64,000 nucleotides of DNA, from positions 51,440 to 115,439 of the forward strand of contig DBXY01000037.1 of assembly GCA_002309765.1 (NCBI GenBank), written 5' to 3'. The translations under genes and the position numbers were made by a program. Positions 1 to 7,502 of the stretch are shown in pieces. The notes beneath the pieces were generated by a model. It was not told where the DNA came from, did not search any database, and saw only the letters and a list, made by a program, of their open reading frames with translations. Position 1 is the first letter of the stretch. Every line of letters begins with the position of its first letter. Origin of the DNA: Verrucomicrobia bacterium UBA1200 (GTDB lineage Bacteria; Verrucomicrobiota; Kiritimatiellia; RFP12; UBA1067).

Positions 1-579
1 GGCGAATTCTGGTTGTCTAATTCCACGCCCTATGACTTGACGGGGGCAACCGCCTACTTCCGGGTTTACAACATCGCCGGCGGATTGTTGCACGAACATT
101 CCGAGCGCGTCAATCTGGCATCCGACGAACACCGTGTATGGACGGAGTTTCCTGAAATGTGCGTCGAGGGGGTATTTCTGGTTCGCGCCGGAATCGCCAA
201 CGCTTCGGGAACAACGCTTTGCGACAACTTCACTTGGTGGAACCCGTCGCATCCGCTGGATTACCGCGAGCTGATGAAGATGCCGCAAGTCGCGCTTGAC
301 GCCGCTGCGGAGACGTTAGCGACGCCCGACACCGGCACCTTCCATTTGCGGGTGAAAGTCGCCAACCATGCCGACACCCCGGCATTGTTGGCGCGGCTTA
401 AAATCATCGGGCGCGACGGGCTGTTGGTTCCGGCTCAGTATTCCGACAACTATTTCTCGCTGCTGCCGGGCGAAGAGACCGTAATCGACATTGTTTACCG
501 CGACAAAACCGGCAAGGTCAAAAAACCGGCCGAAGGGCTACAGTTGGAAGGGTGGAACATTAAGCCGGCAACGTTGTAG
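1..579 (+). CDS. C-terminal part of a GH2-type exo-glycosidase (5' end outside window)
   Basis: The reading frame is open from the first base, so this is the last 192 or so residues of a longer protein. The visible part looks like the two C-terminal immunoglobulin-like beta-sandwich domains of GH2 beta-mannosidase or exo-beta-glucosaminidase enzymes. The stretch around FSLLPGEE near residue 153 is the same element found at the end of the GH2 enzyme at 13078-15705 (FSLLPGET). Such domains pack on the catalytic barrel and do not catalyse. Family assignment rests on this internal resemblance; the catalytic residues lie outside the window. It is convergent with the next gene, 8 bases away. Confidence 0.7.
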   Translation, partial: GEFWLSNSTPYDLTGATAYFRVYNIAGGLLHEHSERVNLASDEHRVWTEFPEMCVEGVFLVRAGIANASGTTLCDNFTWWNPSHPLDYRELMKMPQVALDAAAETLATPDTGTFHLRVKVANHADTPALLARLKIIGRDGLLVPAQYSDNYFSLLPGEETVIDIVYRDKTGKVKKPAEGLQLEGWNIKPATL

Positions 580-587
580 CCGGCGGA

Positions 588-1883
588 TTAGGGATCTTCG
601 CGCCACTTGACATAACGCACTTCATCCTGCTGGACAATCGCCACGGCAAGGATGGTGTGCGTTATCCCGGCGGATTCCCCGGTGATTTTTATTTCAAAAT
701 ATTTTTGCGGCTCGTAGGAAAAGTAACCCTCGCATTCGGTTTCCAAACCGCCGGGTATCCGCGTGTTGAGATCGTTCCAATCTTTGAACAGCGGGCTTTC
801 ATACGAATCGCCGGAAACCGCCGACATCATGTTCGCGCCGGTGGTGCGCTCCTCGATAATGGCGCCGGCGATTTCCTCGTCGCCGTCGATGCCCGGTACG
901 GTCATCAGGACTTCCTTAGACGCAGAGTTTACGTTAACCTTGAGGTTGTCGCCGTACAAATCAAAAAACGACTTCAGCCCGTATTTGATTATAACCTCGT
1001 TGGGGTCGATATCGCGGTTAGGATTGTTTCTCGCGGAATCGCTCCGGCCGTAAGAGCCGGAAGACCGCGAAGAGGTGGTAGCGGTCTGGCTTGACGAGGA
1101 CCGCCCGGAACCGCGACGGACATTGCGCCGTTTGGAATAGGAACGGGTGGCGGAGGTGTTTTTTTTCTTTTTTTCGTCATCGTTGATGAGTTTTCCGCCG
1201 CTGAAAATCGCAGGGTAGTCGCGGATGCAACGAATCATTTTCAGTTCGTCAATTGACGATATCTCGCCGTTACGGGGCTTGATCGGCATATCCAGTTCCT
1301 GATAATACTCCTGTTCGGCCCCGTTGCTGCCGGTAACCGTGGAATCTTCGTCCCGCCAGTCGTACCAGCTGTCAACAATCTCCTCCTGATATTCCATCGG
1401 CACCCCGATCACATTCAGCACGTTTTCCCATATCTGGTCGGAACCGTCGCTGGAGGTGAGCATATTGATCGGCCACTTGTTGGCCTCGGCGGAGGTGATC
1501 TCCACCGTCACGGTGCCGTTTTCCGGATGATCCTGTTCGATTGCGTATTTCGAAACCGTTGTGGAGCCGCGCTGAAGGTTAAGCTTGTATTCCAGCCACT
1601 GGTCGCTCTCCTCTTCGGTTTCGGACGATGAACTCGCGTTTTTATAATTCAGCAACAGCATCTCCGCAATCGCTATCCCCGATTGGGTCATGTAGTCAAC
1701 CCGGCGGCGTTCGCGGACATAAAGGTTCAACTTCCCTTCCAGCATCGCATCCAACGCGAACGACATCACCAGCAAACTCAACAGCGCGATCGTCCAAAGG
1801 GAGATGATCAGCGCCGAGCCGGTTTTTTTGGCCGTTGCCGAGCTAACGGCCAAACTGTATTGTTTTTTATCGCGTAAAACCAT
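588..1883 (-). CDS. GspK-like type II secretion minor pseudopilin
   Basis: A 431-residue protein with a short basic N-terminus and one hydrophobic helix at about residues 24-44 beginning with a type IV pilin-like segment (ALIISLWTIALLSLLV), followed by an arginine-rich turn (RERRR, 58-61) and a largely alpha-helical body. A helix-hairpin-helix-like element (VNVNSASKEVLMTVPGI, 316-332) is typical of GspK. GspK caps the pseudopilus tip and starts its assembly at the inner membrane. Unlike typical GspK of about 320-340 residues, this one carries a Lys/Ser/Arg-rich low-complexity insert at about 236-292. No other gsp gene lies in the window, so it is a detached member or serves a pilus-like system encoded elsewhere. 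Confidence 0.75.
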   Translation of the reverse strand: MVLRDKKQYSLAVSSATAKKTGSALIISLWTIALLSLLVMSFALDAMLEGKLNLYVRERRRVDYMTQSGIAIAEMLLLNYKNASSSSETEEESDQWLEYKLNLQRGSTTVSKYAIEQDHPENGTVTVEITSAEANKWPINMLTSSDGSDQIWENVLNVIGVPMEYQEEIVDSWYDWRDEDSTVTGSNGAEQEYYQELDMPIKPRNGEISSIDELKMIRCIRDYPAIFSGGKLINDDEKKKKNTSATRSYSKRRNVRRGSGRSSSSQTATTSSRSSGSYGRSDSARNNPNRDIDPNEVIIKYGLKSFFDLYGDNLKVNVNSASKEVLMTVPGIDGDEEIAGAIIEERTTGANMMSAVSGDSYESPLFKDWNDLNTRIPGGLETECEGYFSYEPQKYFEIKITGESAGITHTILAVAIVQQDEVRYVKWREDP

Positions 1884-2017
1884 GGATTGCCTCTATAACT
1901 GGACTAATATTACTAAATTATACGCCGGAAATCAAGGCTGGGATGATATCGGACACAATTTCGACGCCAAACCGGGAAAACCCTATTATTTCTCATTTTG
2001 CCAGCAGAGCAACAATT

Positions 2018-3757
2018 CTAGCGGTTGGTTGGTTTGCCTCGCCACACGGGAAGGAATAGCAGGTCGGCGGCAATGCCTTTCTCCGGATCGTTCTCGTAAC
2101 GGAAAAGCCGCCAAAGAAGCGATACCTTATGGTACCCGTTTGTTTTGGAGTCATAGGTAAATCCGGGGAATACGTCGAGCGCGATGTTGCCGTTTTCCCG
2201 TTCCAAGTCCCAGAGTTTCCAGAGGACGTTGTGGCAGACGTATTCCGATCCTTTGATCCGGTCGATCTTCCTTTCGCTTTCGTACACGACCGCCATAAAC
2301 CAGGTTTGGCTCTCGATTGTGTCCATCACTTTCGCGCGGGTTTCGGTGTCGAAGGAGACTCTCCGTTCGCTTTCGTGTCTGAAAAACAGTTTGTTGCCGC
2401 GCTGGTGTTCCAGAAGCATATCGTAGCGGTTGGTGGAAGATCCCCAACCGATGTCACCTCTAAAATACCGGTCGTTATCGACTAAAAGCAGGTAGGTCTG
2501 CTTGTTATCCAAATAGAAAGACTGGGCATCGATTGCCCTCCCAAACAGTCTCTCTTTGAGATTGGCATCTTTCGTAATGGTGATGGCTTCCGGTAGTCGT
2601 TCCGAGTCAATCCACGCCGACTTTTCGGCGAAATCGGCATCAGATTTTTTGTTGAAGAGCGGGAAGAGCCAGCCGCCCTCTGTTTCCCCGGCGCGATACC
2701 CGGCCAACCCCGCCGCGAAGTAGCGGTTCGTCTGGGTTGTGGTTTCGCGGTGGCCGTAGAGAAGCGAGCCGAATGAATCTTCATCACGGTAGTAGAGGGG
2801 AAAGAGCCAATCGGCATGCTTGGTTTTCCCGAAAAGCGGGGTAATGAACCGGTTGTCATCGCGGTAATAGAACGGCAGCAACCACTCGGCGTTGTCCTCC
2901 TTCGATTGGCCGTAAACCAAGGTCACCAGCGTCCGCTTGGGATCGTTGTAGTAGAACGGGAATACCCACGACGTCTCGTAGATCCCGTTCGTGTTCGCAT
3001 CGTATCCGGCGAGCCCGCAGAGGATGCGGTTCCGTAGGTGCCGGTGGCTGCTGTAACGCGAATACGGTATCGAATAGAAGTCGCCGCAATCCCAAAGATA
3101 AAACGGCAGGAACCGGTGGTGGCGGAATTCGCCTTCCCTGCGCTCGTAGCCCGCGAGTCCGCAGAGCGTCCAGAAATCGCTGTATCCCGAAGGATTGTGG
3201 TGTTCCGACTTTGGAGACATGTCGTAATAGTAAAGCGGGAAAAGCGTGTGCCAGAAACCGCCATCCGCGAACCACTCCGACCAAAAGAGCGGGAAGATGC
3301 AGAAACCGCCGCCCCCGCCGCCTCTCGCCCAAAAGAAGGGAAATACCCCGGCGAATTCGTCATTCCACCAGACCGCCGGAAAGAGGGCATAGTACGGGTC
3401 TTTCTCTTTCAGGTCACCCCAGAAGAAGGGGAAGAACCGGTAATCGTCATTGAGGGTATCGAACTGCGCGATCGGCCAGAGGATGTTGAACTCGTCGTAG
3501 TCGCCTTTACGGTTCTGCATATATTGCGAATAGAGCGGACGCAGGGCGAAATGGTCCTTGCCCCATGAGACGAACGGCCAGGCGAACGATCCGACCGGTT
3601 CGCGCCAGTAGGCGAGTGGCCAGAGGTTCACACGGTCCTCAACCTCGCCCGTGAAGATTTCCTCGCTTCCGCTGTAGAGCGGCGAGGACGAAAACTCCTT
3701 CATGGCACAACCGCCCAAAAGCAGCGCAGCAACAACTACTGCGATCATCTTTTTCAT
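2018..3757 (-). CDS. Aromatic-repeat lipoprotein of unknown function
   Basis: A 579-residue protein starting MKKMIAVVVAALLLGGCAMK, a lipoprotein signal with lipobox LLGGC, so it should be lipidated and face the periplasm or outer membrane. I chose the ATG at 3757 because the signal begins there; the frame is open nine codons further upstream. The body is built of many short units rich in Trp, Tyr, Phe and Pro, of the type LFPLYYRD or FPFFW, spaced roughly 15-25 residues apart from about residue 30 to 380. The last 170 residues lack the repeats. I recognise no enzyme motif. A repeated beta-strand structure fits the pattern, but function is unknown. Confidence 0.7.
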   Translation of the reverse strand: MKKMIAVVVAALLLGGCAMKEFSSSPLYSGSEEIFTGEVEDRVNLWPLAYWREPVGSFAWPFVSWGKDHFALRPLYSQYMQNRKGDYDEFNILWPIAQFDTLNDDYRFFPFFWGDLKEKDPYYALFPAVWWNDEFAGVFPFFWARGGGGGGFCIFPLFWSEWFADGGFWHTLFPLYYYDMSPKSEHHNPSGYSDFWTLCGLAGYERREGEFRHHRFLPFYLWDCGDFYSIPYSRYSSHRHLRNRILCGLAGYDANTNGIYETSWVFPFYYNDPKRTLVTLVYGQSKEDNAEWLLPFYYRDDNRFITPLFGKTKHADWLFPLYYRDEDSFGSLLYGHRETTTQTNRYFAAGLAGYRAGETEGGWLFPLFNKKSDADFAEKSAWIDSERLPEAITITKDANLKERLFGRAIDAQSFYLDNKQTYLLLVDNDRYFRGDIGWGSSTNRYDMLLEHQRGNKLFFRHESERRVSFDTETRAKVMDTIESQTWFMAVVYESERKIDRIKGSEYVCHNVLWKLWDLERENGNIALDVFPGFTYDSKTNGYHKVSLLWRLFRYENDPEKGIAADLLFLPVWRGKPTNR

Positions 3758-3817
3758 AGCTTTATCCCACACAAAAAAAAGCAACCCAGCGCCGATAAAA
3801 CCATCTTCTAAGATGTC

Positions 3818-4927
3818 TTATGGCCGCTCAAGTTGCAGAACCGCGAGCGCGACATCGGCTACTTCTCCAAGCCCGCTCTTCGTTATTCCACCTTCGCAAG
3901 GGACAACCTTGCTTACCCAACGCCAATTCCCGTCTTGGTCTTTTAAGGTACCAGTGACCACAATGCTTTTCTTAACCGCCGCCTGCCGTTCCGCATTGCC
4001 AGACAACCAGTCGCTGTCCCATTTCCCGTAACGGGAAAGCCGTAATTTCACGCTTTCAAGCCGTTCGTCCAAGTTTGCGGCAGACAATCCGGCGGCTTTA
4101 GCGTCCTGAAGCGCCTTGACTGTCCACCGCAACTGCCCAACCGTCTCATCGTTAAGCTCGGCTTCGAGATACGAAGCGTCACCGTTGGCTGCCCGTTCCG
4201 CACATTTCACGGCAATTTCCCGCAGATTCGGATTTTTGGTGCAACCATAAGCGGAAATCAATGCGTCCGCCACAATGGGAAATGTGCGGCAATCCTTCTT
4301 CTCGCCATAAAACCACACGGCACCGCCAGTATAGGCGCATGACAAAAGATATCCAATCCCCTTTTCGCACATCATCGAAAACTCCGGATTTACCGAATTG
4401 CGCGGTTGATTGCCGCTGTGGAGACACGCGATAACCGTCAACGCCGTGTCCACCAACTCGCTCTTGCCACCACAAAACAGAAACTGTCCCGACTCATCTT
4501 GTCTTGTTTTCAGCCACCGAAGCAGTTCGGAAACCATCGAGCTTCTTGGAACCGCATCAACGGGCGGCACATTCCCGTCCGGCGGTTCATACGGATCCGT
4601 GAGCCGCCGGTAGCGCGCAACTTGCCAAGGCATCGCCACAATGTCCGTGCAAAGCGAAACCGGGATATCGACAATAAAGAAAGGCGCAAAGATGGCGAAG
4701 CCTATCGGCCCGCCGCCGGCATTTGCCACCACGCCCAACATATCGAAATCCGAACAAGTGGCGTTAAAGCACGATCTCTGGAATGACTCGCGATAATAAC
4801 GCCCTACGGGCACAGACGGGCTTTCTTCAGGCTCCATGGAAACACGTTTGTAATAGGCAATCGAAGCGCAGCCGCTTAACAACGACAGCACCGCCACGCG
4901 ACAGAACTGTTTCACTAAGTTTTTCAT
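3818..4927 (-). CDS. YceK/YidQ-like lipoprotein fused to an alpha/alpha-toroid-like domain
   Basis: A 369-residue protein. The N-terminus is a lipoprotein signal (VAVLSLLSGC) and the following segment up to about residue 110, with IVDIPVSLCTDIVAMPW, matches the pattern of YceK/YidQ outer-membrane lipoproteins (DIP..SL.TD....PW). From about 130 on, the segment WLKTRQDESGQFLFCGG followed by VDTALTVIACL looks like the repeats of squalene-cyclase or prenyltransferase alpha/alpha barrels. YceK-like proteins are usually only about 75-110 residues, so the C-terminal domain is an addition. The ATG at 4927 was chosen because the signal peptide starts there. No catalytic acid motif was recognised; function unknown. 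Confidence 0.65.
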   Translation of the reverse strand: MKNLVKQFCRVAVLSLLSGCASIAYYKRVSMEPEESPSVPVGRYYRESFQRSCFNATCSDFDMLGVVANAGGGPIGFAIFAPFFIVDIPVSLCTDIVAMPWQVARYRRLTDPYEPPDGNVPPVDAVPRSSMVSELLRWLKTRQDESGQFLFCGGKSELVDTALTVIACLHSGNQPRNSVNPEFSMMCEKGIGYLLSCAYTGGAVWFYGEKKDCRTFPIVADALISAYGCTKNPNLREIAVKCAERAANGDASYLEAELNDETVGQLRWTVKALQDAKAAGLSAANLDERLESVKLRLSRYGKWDSDWLSGNAERQAAVKKSIVVTGTLKDQDGNWRWVSKVVPCEGGITKSGLGEVADVALAVLQLERP

Positions 4928-5261
4928 CTCCACGAAAACCTCATCCAAATAACAAGGATAATATACACCATCCAACGGCAGATTACAACGTTATACTGTA
5001 CCGCTTTTGCCCCGCGCAGTTTGTCATAATAATGGACACTCTTCTGAAAGCGGCGGTAGAATTTTGTTAACCCGTTCGTCAAAGAGTGTCCATTCTATTT
5101 GACTAACTGGGAGATTTGAAGATTTTTATCGCGGGTAGTCCCGTAACCCGTCAGCGAAGTGGCAAAGTCGGGTTTTAACATTTCTTCCTATTATGCGACA
5201 AGCCTGAAACGCATTTTAGAAGCCTCTCAGCGTAAAGAAATTAATTGGGACTCCGCATTTC
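4928..5261. other. Intergenic region without a supported gene
   Basis: This 334-base stretch contains no convincing coding frame. It holds a perfect 13-base inverted repeat (5031-5043 and 5082-5094, listed separately) and a weaker hairpin with arms AACCCG (5145-5150) and CGGGTT (5169-5174) that runs into a short T-rich stretch. Confidence 0.6.
5031..5094. repeat. Perfect 13-base inverted repeat with 38-base spacer
   Basis: Left arm AATGGACACTCTT at 5031-5043, right arm AAGAGTGTCCATT at 5082-5094. The arms are exact reverse complements. The loop is too long for an ordinary terminator and no T-run follows. It could be a footprint of a small mobile element or a binding site; it lies in the gap between the lipoprotein at 3818-4927 and the AT-rich gene run at 5262-7502. 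Confidence 0.75.
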
Positions 5262-5788
5262 CTAATAAAGAACTGTCACAGGGTCCAGAGGTCGTCCAAA
5301 GACAAATTTGATTTCAACGTCATCCCCACGGCGATTGGACTTCACTATTCGCACTCTGAAGACCACCGTTGAAGTGTTCCCGTTCAATGCGACCCCTTTT
5401 TGGGGTATGGTAAGTGTCCAGTTACATAATCGTCTGAAATCCCGCCTCAGACCTCCGCATCCGCACATAAGAGGATATTCAATTATCATAAAGTCCACCA
5501 TCTCTGAAAAACCCAAGTCATGCCACACTCTACATCATGCCGCTCTGGATTGTGAAAAGGCATTCTCTCCTTGCGCCATTCATATATGCTGCAAAAGACC
5601 TTTGACGCGACAAACTCGTATTCGCCCGAAAAATGCAGTTCCCACTCGCGATCGTTTAGCCGATTCACATTGAGAGAAATACCGTCCTTTGTGCATTGGC
5701 CATTGAAAAAAGGCTCTGGCACCCTGAGGTTGACACATCCGCAAAACACCAATATGAATTGAAATAACATCATTCTATGATAGGCCAT
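5262..5788 (-). pseudogene. Small lipoprotein gene interrupted by a frameshift
   Basis: Two overlapping minus-strand frames together look like one lipoprotein gene. The first (5486-5788) begins with a signal and lipobox-like LVFCGC and runs for about 85 sensible residues before ending shortly after CGMTWVFQ. The second (5262-5528) continues in a shifted frame from about VDFMIIEYPL to DPVTVLY. The overlap at 5486-5528 is where the shift must lie. A joined product would be about 170 residues. It could be a true disabled gene, a sequencing error, or two separate small genes. It belongs to the AT-rich run downstream of locus A. Confidence 0.45.
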
Positions 5789-5875
5789 TTTTCACTCCAC
5801 TCCTTTTCTATCACCCGATCTCCTTTATTGCCAGTTCCTTATCTTCGCCATTTGCAACAACTTATGTCATAAAGG

Positions 5876-6331
5876 TCAGTCGCCACAATGGAACAAATCA
5901 TCGGCACAGAATTCGTATAATATCGGAGGTGTGCCCCATGGCTTTAGGTATTCTAACTCTACCTTAAATCGCGCACCGTCCGGCGGACGGTGCGCTCCGT
6001 CTATCTCAATGTCAACGAGTACGCAATCGGAATCGCCTCCTTCCCGTTGCGCGACACGAATAATGCCGCAATCGACACTTTCCTCGCTGACGACACTAAC
6101 CTTCGGTCTCTTTTTAAGGCGCAACGGCACGCCCATGGCGTTATTGTTCATCCTTAATGTAAGTGTACGTACAAATCGGACACCGTTGCTTACGGCAATC
6201 ATACTGTCGTTGACATTGACAATGGAGTATAGGGGAAATATCGAACCGCCTTCGACAGGGGGAAGCGCAACCGGGCCGTTCTCTGCCCATTTAGGCTTCC
6301 AGTTGTTACCGTCTGTCACGGCGGCATACAC
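5876..6331 (-). CDS. Small hypothetical protein in the locus A run
   Basis: A 151-residue frame starting with GTG at 6331, eight bases after the stop of the preceding gene. It shows no signal peptide from this start and no family I recognise. The predicted composition is beta-rich (FPLYSIVNVNDSM, then RTLTLRMNNN). An in-frame stop at 6347-6349 prevents a much longer N-terminus. Because its upstream neighbours in the run carry signals, it may be a remnant whose exported N-terminus was lost, or its true start may depend on a frameshift. Confidence 0.45.
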   Translation of the reverse strand: MYAAVTDGNNWKPKWAENGPVALPPVEGGSIFPLYSIVNVNDSMIAVSNGVRFVRTLTLRMNNNAMGVPLRLKKRPKVSVVSEESVDCGIIRVAQREGGDSDCVLVDIEIDGAHRPPDGARFKVELEYLKPWGTPPILYEFCADDLFHCGD

Positions 6332-6339
6332 TAGGCGAT

Positions 6340-6717
6340 TCAGTAGTCAAAAACGAACTCCACATTTTCGAATTTAAGAAATCCGTCATACTCGTAAGAT
6401 GCATTAATCTTGATTCCTGGGCAATCTTTCTCATTATTGCTTGCCGAATAGTTTCCTGTCCAATAGCTGTCCGTCTCATACCAAACTTTCATTTCTTGCC
6501 ATTTGGTCAAGTCCAGCACTTTCTCGAAGACCTCTTCACAAGTCATACCGGGTCGAGTCTGGAACATAACCTCGTCCCAAACGCTCTTGCGGGAATCGCA
6601 CCCGATGAACGAGTGGAAAAACAAGACCACAATCGACAGGACGGCGAGTGCCGACAATGAAAACAGCACAATAAACAACAACTTAACCACATTGAAGATG
6701 GACTTGAATAATGTCAT
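6340..6717 (-). CDS. Small membrane-anchored protein with SmpA/OmlA-like segment
   Basis: A 125-residue protein with an N-terminal hydrophobic stretch at about 11-38 (LLFIVLFSLSALAVLSIVVLFF, here shortened: LLFIVLFSLSALAVLSI) that acts as a signal anchor, then a soluble part of about 85 residues. The segment RPGMTCEEVFEKVLDL at about 55-70 resembles the GMT.EEV element of SmpA/OmlA-type small beta-lactamase-inhibitor-like domains. Role unknown. It is the second of the small AT-rich genes downstream of the locus A lipoprotein, with a gap of about 100 bases to that gene. Confidence 0.55.
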   Translation of the reverse strand: MTLFKSIFNVVKLLFIVLFSLSALAVLSIVVLFFHSFIGCDSRKSVWDEVMFQTRPGMTCEEVFEKVLDLTKWQEMKVWYETDSYWTGNYSASNNEKDCPGIKINASYEYDGFLKFENVEFVFDY

Positions 6718-6821
6718 TTATCTCAGCCTTTTCCTTTGCCAAGTTTTCCGTTACAGTTCTTTTTCGCCTTCTTCTGATCCAGCTTGCTCCGCGTTTTTTG
6801 TGTGATTATTCCAAAGGTATG

Positions 6822-7502
6822 CTATTTGTTCCATTTTGGGGTTTCCCCCGGAGCATTCCTATTGACAGAATCCCATTTATAATAATCCCATTCCCCGTCG
6901 TAGGGGGAGTCAGGCGAATAATTCCCGTCAACCGCTATGTAAACTTGTCCCGTCGAGTTGGTTTTTACGCTCCAATTCATTCTTTCTGTGTCTAAATTAA
7001 ACTTATTACTTGCGAGGCGAATATAGATGCTAAAAAATATAATATCATCGGGACGGCACGGAATTTCTAGGGTGGGAATACGCAATTTCAGCACCTTGAA
7101 ACCGTGCGGCGGGATTTCCATATCCGGCGGGTTGTCCTTTGGCTTCGATAATAGTTTTGGGATGAGTTTGCCCGACTCGTCCCGTATAATCCCATCTCCG
7201 CAGGCACGGACGAGATAATTTCCTTTTAGATATGCACTAGTATCTGAAATATCTTGACTGTGGGGGTTCTTACTCCAGCTACAGAATACAAAGCCGCCCA
7301 GTTCTTTATAGAAAACAGGCAACACGGTGTCACTTAAATTCTCTATTTTTACATGGCAGGACGCGATTATATTTTTCGTTTCATCCTTCACACTTTCCAA
7401 CGAGAATCCGAGAATACTGCCAGAATACATTTTTGTGGGGTCTGTACTCTCACAGGAAACAATGACCGCGGCAAGCAACATTACGACAACGCATCTTTTC
7501 AT
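6822..7502 (-). CDS. AT-rich lipoprotein overlapping the locus A secreted protein gene
   Basis: A 226-residue lipoprotein with signal MKRCVVVMLLAAVIVSC, cysteine 17 being the lipidation site. The mature part looks like a beta-sandwich: an element ASCHVKIENLSDTVLPVF at about 47-64 has the same pattern as ISCSLKNNGTNVIPVL in the protein at 30694-31413. Its start overlaps the stop of the 7499-9376 gene by four bases (ATGA), so the two are translationally coupled. Base composition is clearly more AT-rich than the body of its partner. I infer that it acts together with the partner at the cell surface; an immunity-type or chaperone-type role is possible but unproven. Confidence 0.7.
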   Translation of the reverse strand: MKRCVVVMLLAAVIVSCESTDPTKMYSGSILGFSLESVKDETKNIIASCHVKIENLSDTVLPVFYKELGGFVFCSWSKNPHSQDISDTSAYLKGNYLVRACGDGIIRDESGKLIPKLLSKPKDNPPDMEIPPHGFKVLKLRIPTLEIPCRPDDIIFFSIYIRLASNKFNLDTERMNWSVKTNSTGQVYIAVDGNYSPDSPYDGEWDYYKWDSVNRNAPGETPKWNK

